Below the pieces are notes generated by a model that had not been told where the DNA came from, searched no databases, and was given only the letters and a program-made list of their open reading frames with translations. Positions 1-9,160 of a DNA stretch of 64,000 nucleotides are shown piece by piece; position 1 is the stretch's first letter; the number at the start of each line of letters is the position of its first letter. The position numbers were made by a program, and so were the translations under genes. Source of the DNA: Pirellulales bacterium. GTDB taxonomy: Bacteria > Planctomycetota > Planctomycetia > Pirellulales > Thermoguttaceae. Location of the stretch: positions 1-64,000 of the forward strand of contig JAFGDS010000093.1 of assembly GCA_016931995.1 (NCBI GenBank), written 5' to 3'.

Positions 1-86
1 ATTCCATCAACGTAACACCACCAGACAGCCCTACAACTCACTAACTCGCCAACACAAGAATTCCATTTCACGCTGAACCAGGACAA

Positions 87-425
87 TTGCAGGTACTGTA
101 TCTCGACGGCAACCTCGTCACCGACGAATACTTGTTTCACTTGGCCGAGCTTCGGCTTCCTTCGCTCATTACGTTGAGCCTCAAGTACACCAACGTGACT
201 GACGCCGGCATAGAACGGATCTGTTCTGTGTATGAGCTTGAGAATTGGGATCTCTTGCGGTCGGCACGAGTGACGAAAGAATCAGTAAAGTCAATTGCGC
301 GAATGCGGACGCTGCGACGACTCGGCATTGGATTGACCGGCATATGCCCGGACTGCCGCATGAACGCCGCCATAGAGGAACTCCAGCGTCGTCTTCCGCA
401 GACTCGCGTGGACTACGGAGATTAG
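87..425 (+). CDS. Leucine-rich-repeat protein fragment
   Basis: The frame is open from about position 45, just after an in-frame TAA at 42-44. The first usable start is TTG at 87, giving 112 residues. It reads as two or three short LRRs, with motifs LQVLYLDGN near the start and VTDAGIERI around residues 37-45, as in planctomycete LRR proteins. A CPDC pair lies near residue 88. No signal peptide or anchoring domain remains, so this is probably the 3' end of a larger LRR gene whose 5' part is lost. The next sequence is an RHS fragment and then phage debris, which fits a decayed locus. No function can be given. I am fairly sure of the repeat type but not of expression. Confidence 0.5.
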   Translation: MQVLYLDGNLVTDEYLFHLAELRLPSLITLSLKYTNVTDAGIERICSVYELENWDLLRSARVTKESVKSIARMRTLRRLGIGLTGICPDCRMNAAIEELQRRLPQTRVDYGD

Positions 426-445
426 GAGGGAGGACAGTAAACGCG

Positions 446-613
446 TGGAGAGTCTTGGACTGGACCCTCGACGCCCTGGGCAACTGGTCGGAGTTCAACG
501 ACGACGGGGCGTCGCAGACGCGGGTGGTGAACGAGGCGAATGAGATCGAGACGATTGACTCGTCCAGCACGAACGTGGCCTACGACGCCGCGGGCAACAT
601 GATCCGGGTGCCG
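446..613 (+). pseudogene. RHS/YD-repeat protein remnant
   Basis: About 55 codons in frame 2 read as YD-repeat sequence: WTLDALGNWSEF, then TRVVNEANEI and VAYDAAGNMIRVP. This is the alternating 'D.lGN...Y D..GN' pattern of RHS and polymorphic-toxin proteins. There is no start, no core domain and no toxin tip. The match stops abruptly near 613, a few bases before the stop codon of the opposite-strand HTH gene. It is an internal fragment, most likely left by recombination. The family assignment is good; the borders are approximate. Confidence 0.65.
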
Positions 614-631
614 AGCTTGGTGGCCCGCCAT

Positions 632-856
632 TCACTGCGGCCCGTCGTCCTTTGGCCTTGCTTGCCCGCTTGCCGTCCGATCGCCGGCCGCCCGATCATT
701 CGACAGGGCCAGCGTCACCTGCTCGGCGTCCATCCGCCAGTCCTTGAAGAGCTTGAGGCCGGGGATCTTGCCTTCGCGGAGCATCCGGCGGACGGTCTCC
801 TGGGAACAGCCCAGGTACTTGGCCATGTCGGGCACGGTCACCATGCGTTTGCCCAT
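632..856 (-). CDS. Excisionase-family helix-turn-helix protein
   Basis: A 74-residue protein from the ATG at 856, which has a strong Shine-Dalgarno (AAGGAGG) five bases upstream. An in-frame ATG at 871 would add five residues and overlap the upstream stop as ATGA. Residues 1-50 match the MerR-like/excisionase HTH_17 family: VTVPDMAKYLGCS, then QETVRRMLREGKIPG and the WRM..EQV ending. Such proteins bind DNA as phage excisionases or small regulators. The gene lies directly downstream of a Mu F-like head gene fragment on the same strand, so it is probably phage cargo. The 20-residue tail is polar and without known function. Confidence 0.7.
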   Translation of the reverse strand: MGKRMVTVPDMAKYLGCSQETVRRMLREGKIPGLKLFKDWRMDAEQVTLALSNDRAAGDRTASGQARPKDDGPQ

Positions 857-867
857 TGTCTCCTCCT

Positions 868-1150
868 TCATGCTCCCAGGCCCGCGAGCGCGCCGAAGCT
901 CACGGCGAAGCCCGGATCGGTCGAGGGCGGCACGTCCCGGCCGTCCACGTCGACCGTGCGGGGTCGGTTAAGCGTCGCTTCGGCGAACATCGGGATCGTC
1001 GCGCAGCGGCACGCCCAGCCGTTGGGCGGCGTGTTTTCGAGCCAGAACGGATCGTCCTTGGGCAGCGTCACGCCGTCGTAGCCCTCGTGCTCCGGCCGGA
1101 CGCGGTCGTCACCCCAAGTTCTTCCAGCACCGCATTTTACCACATATCCC
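868..1150 (-). pseudogene. Phage head morphogenesis (Mu F-like) gene, 3' end only
   Basis: The last ~93 codons of a minus-strand frame carry the signature C-terminus of the Mu gpF / SPP1 gp7 minor head protein family. They read VRPEHEGYDGVTLPKDD, then PFWLENTPPNGWACRC. The H..dG....dd.fW...PPngw.CRC pattern is the Cys/His core of that domain. The homology disappears upstream of about 1150, where the frame becomes Arg/Ser-rich and runs antisense into the PerR gene. The gene is therefore 5'-truncated and cannot be functional. Its TGA overlaps an ATG of the HTH gene (positions 868-871). This is a prophage scar. Confidence 0.75.
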
Positions 1151-1171
1151 CCGCGCTCGGGTGGATGGGTA

Positions 1172-1219
1172 TTGACATGCCCTTGGCATGCCGATCTACT
1201 GGTTGGTAGTTCGTACCAA
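1172..1219 (+). promoter_or_regulatory. Promoter and operator-like palindromes upstream of the PerR gene
   Basis: TTGACA at 1172-1177 is a perfect -35 hexamer. After a 17-base spacer, TCTACT at 1195-1200 is a 4/6 match to -10. Two palindromes overlap it: ATGCC-CTT-GGCAT at 1177-1189, between the hexamers, and TTGGTA-GTTCG-TACCAA at 1203-1219, across the likely start of transcription. Either could be an autoregulatory site for the Fur/PerR protein encoded 30 bases downstream. Neither is a textbook Fur box, so operator identity is inference. Confidence 0.5.
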
Positions 1220-1249
1220 CTGGTAAAAGAGTTCAACCGAGGGCGGGAG

Positions 1250-1696
1250 ATGCGCGGCGCCGTCGAGGCTCGGTTGCGGCAGCTTGAGGGGCTCCTGCGG
1301 GGGCGAGGGCTGCCGCTGACCATGCAACGGCGGGAGATCCTCAAGGCCGTGGTTGAGCGGAACGATCATCCCACGGCCGATCAGGTCTTCGACGCCGTCA
1401 AGGACCGGCTCCCCAGGCTGTCGCGAACCACCGTGTACCGCGTGTTGGACAGGCTCGTCACCTTGGGCGTCATCCGACGGCTGCACCATCCCGGGGCGGG
1501 CACGCGTTTCGACGGAAAAATTGACCGGCACCACCACCTCTTCTGCCGGTCCTGCGGTTGCGTGATCGACGTGGCGAGTTCGGCCGTGGAGGACGTGTCG
1601 CTGCCGCCGGCCAGCCGGCACGGATTCCACGTCGAGGATTTCTCCGTTCACTTCGTGGGCGTGTGCCCCGACTGCCGGCGAAAAGCGTCTTCTTGA
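1250..1696 (+). CDS. perR: PerR-type Fur family peroxide regulator
   Basis: A 148-residue Fur-family repressor. The ATG at 1250 with GGGAG just upstream is preferred over longer starts that would run into the promoter. The N-terminal winged helix includes HPTADQVFDAV and SRTTVYRVLDRLVTLG. The regulatory metal ligands of PerR are all in register: H40, D88, H94, H96 and D107. The last is Asp, as in PerR, where Fur has Glu. The structural zinc ligands C99, C102, C139 and C142 are also present. PerR proteins sense peroxide by oxidation of Fe-ligating histidines and derepress defence genes. The next gene, 59 bases on, is a cytochrome c peroxidase, which agrees with peroxide control. The family is certain; the PerR subtype rests on these residues and the context. 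Confidence 0.88.
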   Translation: MRGAVEARLRQLEGLLRGRGLPLTMQRREILKAVVERNDHPTADQVFDAVKDRLPRLSRTTVYRVLDRLVTLGVIRRLHHPGAGTRFDGKIDRHHHLFCRSCGCVIDVASSAVEDVSLPPASRHGFHVEDFSVHFVGVCPDCRRKASS

Positions 1697-1755
1697 CCGT
1701 ATCGGACGGAAACACGACACACAGGCAGGCAGGCTTTATCAAAGGAGGCAAGATC

Positions 1756-3102
1756 ATGTATCGCATGAGGACGCGCCGCGGCCGGCTCGCGCTGGGGGCG
1801 GTTGGCTGCGCTGTGCTGGCGGCCCTGGCGCTGGGCGCCGCCACGCCCGACGATCCCGGCGCCGACGTCCCCCGCGACGCGCTCGGCGCGGCCACGCCGG
1901 AGCATCAGGAGCAAGCCCTGGCCAAGCTCCTGCCCGAAGCGGACGTGACCAAACCGCCCGCCGCGTTCGATCCCGTCATTTGGGCGGCGTTCATCCCCGA
2001 GGACAACGCCATGACGCCCGAACGCGTGGCCTTGGGCCACAAGCTCTATTTCGACAAACGGTTGTCGAAGGACGGCACCGTCTCCTGCGCCACGTGCCAC
2101 GACGTCACCCGCGGCTTCACCGACCAATTGCCCACCTCGCTGGGCATCAAGGATCAACTGGGCAAGCGCAACGCGCCGACCACGTTGAACGTCGCGCTGC
2201 TCCAAGTGCTCTTCTGGGACGGCCGTTCGCCCACGCTGGACCACCAGGCAATGATGCCCATCCTCAATCCCGTCGAGATGGGCATGCCCGACGAAGACAC
2301 GGCCATGAAAGCCATCGCCGATGACGCGGAGTATCAAGAGGCGTTCAAAAAGGCCTTCGGGCGAGAAATGAACTACGAGGATCTTGGTCGGGCGATCGGG
2401 GCCTTCGAGCGGACGCTCGTCTTCATGGACTCTCCGTTCCGCCGGTTCCTCGACGGCGACGACGGCGCGATCTCGGCCGAAGCCAAGGCGGGCTGGGAGC
2501 TGTACAACGGCAAGGCCCGCTGCGCCGCCTGCCACCCCATGAATCCCTCCAACCCTCTGGGCACGGACAACCGCTTCCACAACGTCGGCGTCTCCGCCCG
2601 GCATCAGAATTTCGAAGACCTGGCGAGCGAGGCAATGAAGCTCTTGAAGGAGGACCCCTCCGAGCAGAAGCTCGACGAGCTGGCGGTGGGCACCGACCTG
2701 AGCGAGCTGGGGCGGTTCATGGTGACGCACAAGCGGGTGGATATCGGCTCGTTCCGCACGCCGCTGATCCTCAACATCGGCATCACCCAGCCCTACATGC
2801 ACGACGGATCGCTCCCGACGCTGTGGGACGTGATGGATCACTACAACAAGGGCGGCGAGGCCAACCTGTTTCTCGACGGCGGCATCGAGCCGTTGAACCT
2901 CTCGGAAGAGGAAATCGACCAACTCGTGGCCTTCCTCTTCACGCTGACCGACGACCGGTTCGCCGAGGAGAACCAACGCCAAATGGACGAGCAGAAAGCC
3001 GCCGCTCAGGAGAAGCGCGCCATCCGCGACGACGCCATCGCCGGGCGGAAGACGCTTTCGTTCGAGCCGCGGGTGATGCCGGCCGAGAAACCCGAGAAAT
3101 AA
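1756..3102 (+). CDS. Di-heme cytochrome c peroxidase (CcpA/MauG family)
   Basis: A 448-residue exported enzyme. The ATG at 1756 follows AAAGGAGG by eight bases, and residues 4-30 form a signal peptide. The two c-type heme sites are CATCH at 111-115 and CAACH at 256-260. Between them lie the family motifs FTDQ, NAPTTLN and LFWDGR. C-terminal FRTP and YMHDGSLPTLWDV match the family's distal part. The family reduces H2O2 to water in the periplasm with electrons from small cytochromes, though MauG-type members do other oxidations. It is the second gene of the perR operon, and the cytochrome at 4258 is a plausible electron donor. Length is slightly above the usual 320-400 because of the N-terminal extension. 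Confidence 0.9.
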   Translation: MYRMRTRRGRLALGAVGCAVLAALALGAATPDDPGADVPRDALGAATPEHQEQALAKLLPEADVTKPPAAFDPVIWAAFIPEDNAMTPERVALGHKLYFDKRLSKDGTVSCATCHDVTRGFTDQLPTSLGIKDQLGKRNAPTTLNVALLQVLFWDGRSPTLDHQAMMPILNPVEMGMPDEDTAMKAIADDAEYQEAFKKAFGREMNYEDLGRAIGAFERTLVFMDSPFRRFLDGDDGAISAEAKAGWELYNGKARCAACHPMNPSNPLGTDNRFHNVGVSARHQNFEDLASEAMKLLKEDPSEQKLDELAVGTDLSELGRFMVTHKRVDIGSFRTPLILNIGITQPYMHDGSLPTLWDVMDHYNKGGEANLFLDGGIEPLNLSEEEIDQLVAFLFTLTDDRFAEENQRQMDEQKAAAQEKRAIRDDAIAGRKTLSFEPRVMPAEKPEK

Positions 3103-3116
3103 AGGAGCAATCCACG

Positions 3117-4235
<1,119 letters not shown>

Positions 4236-4257
4236 AACGCATACCAGGAGACCAACC

Positions 4258-4944
<687 letters not shown>

Positions 4945-4960
4945 TCGAAAACGCCTCCTC

Positions 4961-4986
4961 CCCTCTCCCGCGCTCGCGGGAGAGGG
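4961..4986. repeat. CCCTCTCCCGC palindrome
   Basis: A perfect hairpin with 12-base arms (CCCTCTCCCGCG and its complement) and a two-base loop, 17 bases after the cytochrome stop. No T-tract follows. The same core occurs at 12171, 12376, 31031 and 46425, so it is a dispersed element. It may still cap the operon transcript. Confidence 0.75.
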
Positions 4987-5024
4987 ACCGGGGGCGAGGG
5001 GATCCGATGCTGCGCGCCGCCCCA

Positions 5025-5099
5025 TCCCTCCGTGCTCCTCCGCGCCCTCCGTGGTAAGATAAACGCGTCCACTCTGTTCACCACGGAGGGCACGGAGGG
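5025..5099. repeat. 75-bp repeat, left copy (flanks LRR gene)
   Basis: This sequence is nearly identical to 6206-6280, with about four differences in the first 70 bases. It contains an inner palindrome, CCCTCCGTGGT and ACCACGGAGGG, around a loop with AAGATAAACGCG. The two copies flank exactly one gene, at 5130-6173. A shorter related stretch is seen near 11268. Confidence 0.85.
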
Positions 5100-5129
5100 A
5101 TCCGCGACGCATCCAGCTAGGCTCCGTTG

Positions 5130-6173
5130 ATGGAACTCGCACTGGCCATCTTGACCGCCGCGCTGGCCGTGGGGTTTCTCGGTTGGATCATCCATGGCCG
5201 GACCGCGCGCCACAAACGCCGGGCCGGGCCGCTCGTCTGGAGGTCCACGGTCTTGAGGTGGTCGTGGGCGCACGTCTTCGCGGGCATCGTCACACCGACA
5301 ATGTTTGTTGTCTTGTTTGGCGTGATGTTCCTCTTGGTCGGCCAGCCGCCCGAGCCGCTGATAACTTTCTTCTGCTTCTTCAATGCGGGCCAACTCCTTC
5401 TCTTTCCCTTGCTGTACGTTAATGCCATCGAACTTCGCGAACAGGGATTGACTCTGCCGAATACTCGTGGGCATCCCGTGCTTTGGAGCGACATCCGCTA
5501 CGTCAAGCGGACCCGCTGGGGCAGCGGACTGCTGGTGTGCTTGGACCGCATGACCGCCACCGCGAAGGTCGCGCCGGCCGAACTCGACGTGCTCATGGGA
5601 TTGCTCGCCCAACGCGTCGAGGTCCGCGATGAAGACGACCGCGTGCTCAACCCGGACCGCGGGCCCACACCGGCCCGCCCCCGCGGGCCGGACCGCGCGT
5701 GGCTGCAATTCTCGCTGCAAGGGCTGCTGTTGTTCACCATTCTGGCCGCGTCGGCGTCGTCGTGGTACGGCGTCCACAAGCGGGCCCAATGGGCCGAAGA
5801 AGCCGCCCTGGCCGAGTTGGAACGTTTTGGCCCGGTCGTGCAGAACTGGCCCTACGGCGGCATCAGGCTCGACTTCTCCCAGTCGGCCACGCGGCCCGAC
5901 GACGCGGCCCTCGAAATCGTGAGCCGTCTCGATCGGCTCTCCCGCCTGGACCTCACCAACTGCCCCATCACCGACGCGGGCCTCGCCCATCTCGAAGGTC
6001 TGGCATCGCTGGAGTTCCTCGCGCTGAACGGCACGAAGATCACCGACGCGGGCTTGGAACACCTGGCGAAGCTGACTCGCCTGAAACACGTCCACCTCGG
6101 CGCCGCCCCCGTCACCCCGGCCGGCGTCGCCCGGCTGCGGAAATCGCTGCCCAACACCGAGATCGTCCGTTGA
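5130..6173 (+). CDS. Membrane protein with C-terminal leucine-rich repeats
   Basis: 347 residues from the ATG at 5130; a TTG at 5127 is also possible. There is one membrane segment at the extreme N-terminus (about 5-22) and two more at about 46-68 and 80-98. A small cytoplasmic region of PH-like appearance follows (LREQGLTLPN, then SDIRYVKRTRWG). A fourth helix is near 190-208. The C-terminal 120 residues hold LRRs with the planctomycete pattern (CPITDAGLAHLEG, then TKITDAGLEHLAK). The last residues, LRKSLPNTEIVR, resemble LQRRLPQTRVDYGD at 403-425, so the two LRR genes are related. The function is unknown; such proteins probably bind a partner at the membrane surface. Confidence 0.8.
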   Translation: MELALAILTAALAVGFLGWIIHGRTARHKRRAGPLVWRSTVLRWSWAHVFAGIVTPTMFVVLFGVMFLLVGQPPEPLITFFCFFNAGQLLLFPLLYVNAIELREQGLTLPNTRGHPVLWSDIRYVKRTRWGSGLLVCLDRMTATAKVAPAELDVLMGLLAQRVEVRDEDDRVLNPDRGPTPARPRGPDRAWLQFSLQGLLLFTILAASASSWYGVHKRAQWAEEAALAELERFGPVVQNWPYGGIRLDFSQSATRPDDAALEIVSRLDRLSRLDLTNCPITDAGLAHLEGLASLEFLALNGTKITDAGLEHLAKLTRLKHVHLGAAPVTPAGVARLRKSLPNTEIVR

Positions 6174-6205
6174 TTCTCCCTGCCGATGCAACGTCCTCGC
6201 CAGCC

Positions 6206-6280
6206 CCCTCCGTGCTCCTCCGCGCCCTCCGTGGTAAGATAAACGCGTCCAATCTATTCACCACGGAGGGCGCGAAGGCA
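6206..6280. repeat. 75-bp repeat, right copy
   Basis: Direct repeat of 5025-5099, beginning 33 bases after the LRR gene's stop. Identity fades after about 6276, where the left copy reads GGCACGGAGGG and this one GGCGCGAAGGC. Confidence 0.85.
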
Positions 6281-6822
6281 CACGGGGGGATTCTGGGGGA
6301 GTGTTTTGTCCCCGACGGACAATCGAGTCTCGCCCCTGGCTGCAGCCCTTTGCGGACCGCGTGACTACGGGTTCCTCTTCTCCATTCCGGTGCAGCTCAC
6401 GCCGCAGGATTTTTAAGGCATAGCTCCGGTGTCCAATGAGCACGCCAAGAGTGCGAGCAATCAGCTTCTCGTCACAAGTCCCATTGGACACCGGAGTCAT
6501 GCCTCGGAAAATCCCGGGGGTGCGGGGGCAGCGCCCCCGCGGATTCTCGTGACGGATGAACCTCTATTCCGAGACCCGCGGTGCCCTGCCGTTCCCCGCA
6601 GTACCGCTCGTCACGCTCGTCGCTGAGCCCCCAATTACCCCACCAAAAGGGACAAGATACCCCTCCGTGCAATCATCTTGGCGACTTCCTTGATCCATTT
6701 CGCCCATTTTCCCCCCCGGCCCGTCAGGAATCCCCGTTCGCCGGCTAAAAACCTGTAGGGAATATGTGCTAATGCGTGGAACGCGCACGGGGCCAGGGTC
6801 CAACACCGCGGAGACTGTTCTG
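6281..6822. other. Non-coding stretch with a 22-bp inverted repeat and a GC hairpin
   Basis: I see no credible gene here. Left arm 6417-6438 and right arm 6482-6503 are inverted copies, 20 of 22 bases, with a perfect 15-base core CTCCGGTGTCCAATG. They enclose 43 bases. A second hairpin, GCGGGGGC / GCCCCCGC with a three-base loop, is at 6522-6540. The arms have no transposase between or beside them. They look like a small non-autonomous or REP-like element. Confidence 0.6.
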
Positions 6823-7479
6823 ATGAAACGGCTGGCTGCTCTTGGGGCCATTATCGTGTTGCTGGCGGCGGGGCCCGCCGTCGCGTCGATCACCGTCGGA
6901 AACTCCTTGGTTGATCGCGGCATCACCGACACCGCCACCGGATATGTCTTCGTGTTGGGAACCCAGCCCTCCGAAGCGGTCGGCAACATCGTCACGAGCT
7001 GGGCGTTCTTCGATGACGAGACCGGCGGGGCCACGGTCGATGGACGGCTGGTCACGCCCTTGATCTTCAACAAGGTCGGCAGCCTCTTCCAGATCGCCGG
7101 CATCGGCACCACCCGGGCGACCGACCGCGGCGGGATCCAAGAGTTCGCGTTCGATCTCGTGTCGGGCAGTGCTCTGATCGGCCCCGATTCGTACCTCGGC
7201 TGGCGCGACGGCAACATCGACGGCACGGTGGTCAACCAAGGCGTCATCGAGTTCGAGTGGGAATCCGACCCATCGACCTACGAGCCCTACACGGGCATTG
7301 TCTACCGGGGCAACCCCGGCGCGCTCCTTGTGCCAGGCGCCGCCTTCGCCGGCACGGCCGACGGCCGCCGCACGTATTCCGTGCAGTTCACCGCCGTGCC
7401 CGAGCCCGCCTCGCTGGCCGTTTGGAGCCTTCTGGCCGCGGCCGGCCTGGTCTGGACCGTCCGGCGCCGCCAGCGGTAG
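6823..7479 (+). CDS. PEP-CTERM secreted protein
   Basis: 218 residues from the ATG at 6823, where the signal peptide begins (MKRLAALGAIIVLLAAG, cleavage after AVA near 25). The body is a beta-rich sequence with no recognised domain. The C-terminus is a PEP-CTERM tag: VPEPASL, a 17-residue hydrophobic helix, and RRRQR. In established models an exosortase cleaves at the PEP motif and the protein goes to the surface or the exopolysaccharide matrix. No exosortase is in this window. Starts further upstream would put charged residues ahead of the signal and are unlikely. Confidence 0.85.
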   Translation: MKRLAALGAIIVLLAAGPAVASITVGNSLVDRGITDTATGYVFVLGTQPSEAVGNIVTSWAFFDDETGGATVDGRLVTPLIFNKVGSLFQIAGIGTTRATDRGGIQEFAFDLVSGSALIGPDSYLGWRDGNIDGTVVNQGVIEFEWESDPSTYEPYTGIVYRGNPGALLVPGAAFAGTADGRRTYSVQFTAVPEPASLAVWSLLAAAGLVWTVRRRQR

Positions 7480-7721
7480 CACAAACGGCGGCAAGTCCGC
7501 CTCCGCCCGAATCACGAAGTTCTCTTCGCCATCGCCCGCTTGTCCGGTGGTGCGCGCCTCCCCGCCCCACGACGGCCCCCCCAAACAAAACGTTTGGGCC
7601 GGATCCATCACCCCGGTAAACATACCCGCCAGGGGGGCCTTGACGAGCCCGGCCCCGATTCGTCATAGATGGGTGAGACTATCGTCGCGTTGAACTCGCA
7701 CTTGCAGGAAAGGCAGGCCTC

Positions 7722-8414
7722 ATGAGCAAGAGCCAAAAGAAGCGTCTCCGGCGACGGATCTGGCGAAGGGGCCTCGAGGCGGGCTGCGTCGCGCTGGGAA
7801 TGGCCACGGCCTGGGGCGGCCAAGCACGTGGCGAAGCCCTGCTATTGGCCAAGGCCGCGCCCGAGACCGCGCTTTCCGACGTGTTCGTCTACTACACCGC
7901 CAACAACTCCTTTTGCGGACTTGAGTCGCTCGGCGACATCCCTGCCGGCGAGACGTCCTTGCTGTATCGGTCCATTATACGCGAAAAGGAAGACTACGCT
8001 CGCGGCGGCTTCGTGGTTGTCGGCTTGTATCAAGAGGGCGCGGAAGAAGGCGTGGCCATCTCGTTTGCGAACGACGACGTGTTGACCTCCCACACACAAT
8101 GGGCCGACCTCTTCGAATCCTCCCCCGCCAGCCATTACAACCACACCGAAGCCGAAGTGATCGACTGCCTGCACCAGGCGGCGGCCGGCAACACGGATCC
8201 GCTGTGGGACGTCCTATACTACGGGCTGAGCTTCCCTACGTGGTCGCCCTACGGCCACGAAGCCACGCTCGTCTGCTTCAGCGATCCGACCTTCGGCGGC
8301 ACGGCCACCGTCCAGGTCATCCCCGAGCCGGCCGCGTGGGTGCTTGTCATTGGGATGGCGGGCGCCTTGCTGTGGTGGCGGCGCGATCTGCTCCACATTG
8401 CCCAGGAGGCGTGA
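7722..8414 (+). CDS. PEP-CTERM secreted protein, tandem copy 1
   Basis: 230 residues. A basic N-terminus (MSKSQKKRLRRRIWRR) precedes the hydrophobic signal GCVALGMATAWGG. The mature part has no known domain. The tag is IPEPAAWVLVIGMAGALLWW followed by RRD. It is paralogous to the next gene: both share the signal (VALGMATAWGGQA), the motifs GVAISF.NDD and ATL.CFS..TFGGT, and an almost identical tag. Spacing to the next gene is only four bases, so they are one operon. Confidence 0.85.
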   Translation: MSKSQKKRLRRRIWRRGLEAGCVALGMATAWGGQARGEALLLAKAAPETALSDVFVYYTANNSFCGLESLGDIPAGETSLLYRSIIREKEDYARGGFVVVGLYQEGAEEGVAISFANDDVLTSHTQWADLFESSPASHYNHTEAEVIDCLHQAAAGNTDPLWDVLYYGLSFPTWSPYGHEATLVCFSDPTFGGTATVQVIPEPAAWVLVIGMAGALLWWRRDLLHIAQEA

Positions 8415-8418
8415 TTCC

Positions 8419-9156
8419 ATGCGGATGAGTAAGAATAAGAAGAAGTCGCGGAAGAGACGAAGCTGGCGATCGGGTCTCAAGGCGGGCTGCGTCGCGTTGG
8501 GTATGGCCACGGCCTGGGGCGGCCAGGCGGACGCCGGCGTCATGTCGCTCGTGTCCATCACGCCCGAGGTCGATCTCACCCACGCGTTCGTCTACTACGG
8601 CAACAATGTCACCAGCGGCATGATCAAGTCGCTCGGCGATCTGCCCGGCGGCCAAACGACGACCGTGTCCCAGACCGGCTTCATCGTCGACTTTCCGCAG
8701 CACTACGACGAAACGAACGGCCACCGGCCCACCTACGCCGTCATCGCCCTCTACGACGAGGGCGGCAGTCCCGGCGTGGCTATTTCGTTCCCCAACGACG
8801 ACCCGATCGCGATGAACCGATCGTGGGACGATATTTTTAGATACAGCTATTACCCTGGCGCGGGTTATGATGAAGAGGAAGTTGTCAATTCCCTGCTCCA
8901 GAGCGAAAACGAAGACCCCTCCGGCGGTCCTCTTGACTGGTTCCTCTGCTTCGCCATGTCCGACAGCACGGCGACCGGCGATCACTGCGCCACCGAATAC
9001 GGCCAGCAGGCCACCTTGATCTGCTTCAGCAACGCCACCTTCGGCGGCACGGTCACCGTGGACGTCGTCCCCATCCCCGAGCCGGCCGCGTGGGTGCTTG
9101 TCATTGGGATGGCGGGCGCCTTGCTGTGGTGGCGGCGGGATCTCCTGGGCGGATAG
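8419..9156 (+). CDS. PEP-CTERM secreted protein, tandem copy 2
   Basis: 245 residues from the ATG at 8419; AGGAGG lies ten bases upstream inside the end of copy 1. It has the same plan as copy 1: Lys/Arg-rich start, signal, acidic beta-rich body and the PEP-CTERM tag. The bodies are only partly alike, but the last ~70 bases of coding sequence (9073-9141) are almost identical to 8319-8387. That points to recent conversion or domain swapping of the tag. The stop is four bases before the glycosyltransferase start. Confidence 0.85.
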   Translation: MRMSKNKKKSRKRRSWRSGLKAGCVALGMATAWGGQADAGVMSLVSITPEVDLTHAFVYYGNNVTSGMIKSLGDLPGGQTTTVSQTGFIVDFPQHYDETNGHRPTYAVIALYDEGGSPGVAISFPNDDPIAMNRSWDDIFRYSYYPGAGYDEEEVVNSLLQSENEDPSGGPLDWFLCFAMSDSTATGDHCATEYGQQATLICFSNATFGGTVTVDVVPIPEPAAWVLVIGMAGALLWWRRDLLGG

Positions 9157-9160
9157 GCCG

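Noticed and set aside
1648-2982. A 444-codon frame antisense to the peroxidase
   Set aside because: Composition is that of reverse-complemented GC-rich coding DNA (Val/Gly/Arg-rich), without motifs; the plus-strand gene is well supported.
4961-4986. Hairpin as a classical terminator of the perR operon
   Set aside because: There is no T-tract, and the same palindrome is found inside genes, so I list it as a dispersed repeat.
6417-6503. Inverted repeats as ends of an insertion sequence
   Set aside because: Only 43 bases lie between the arms and no target duplication or transposase is visible.
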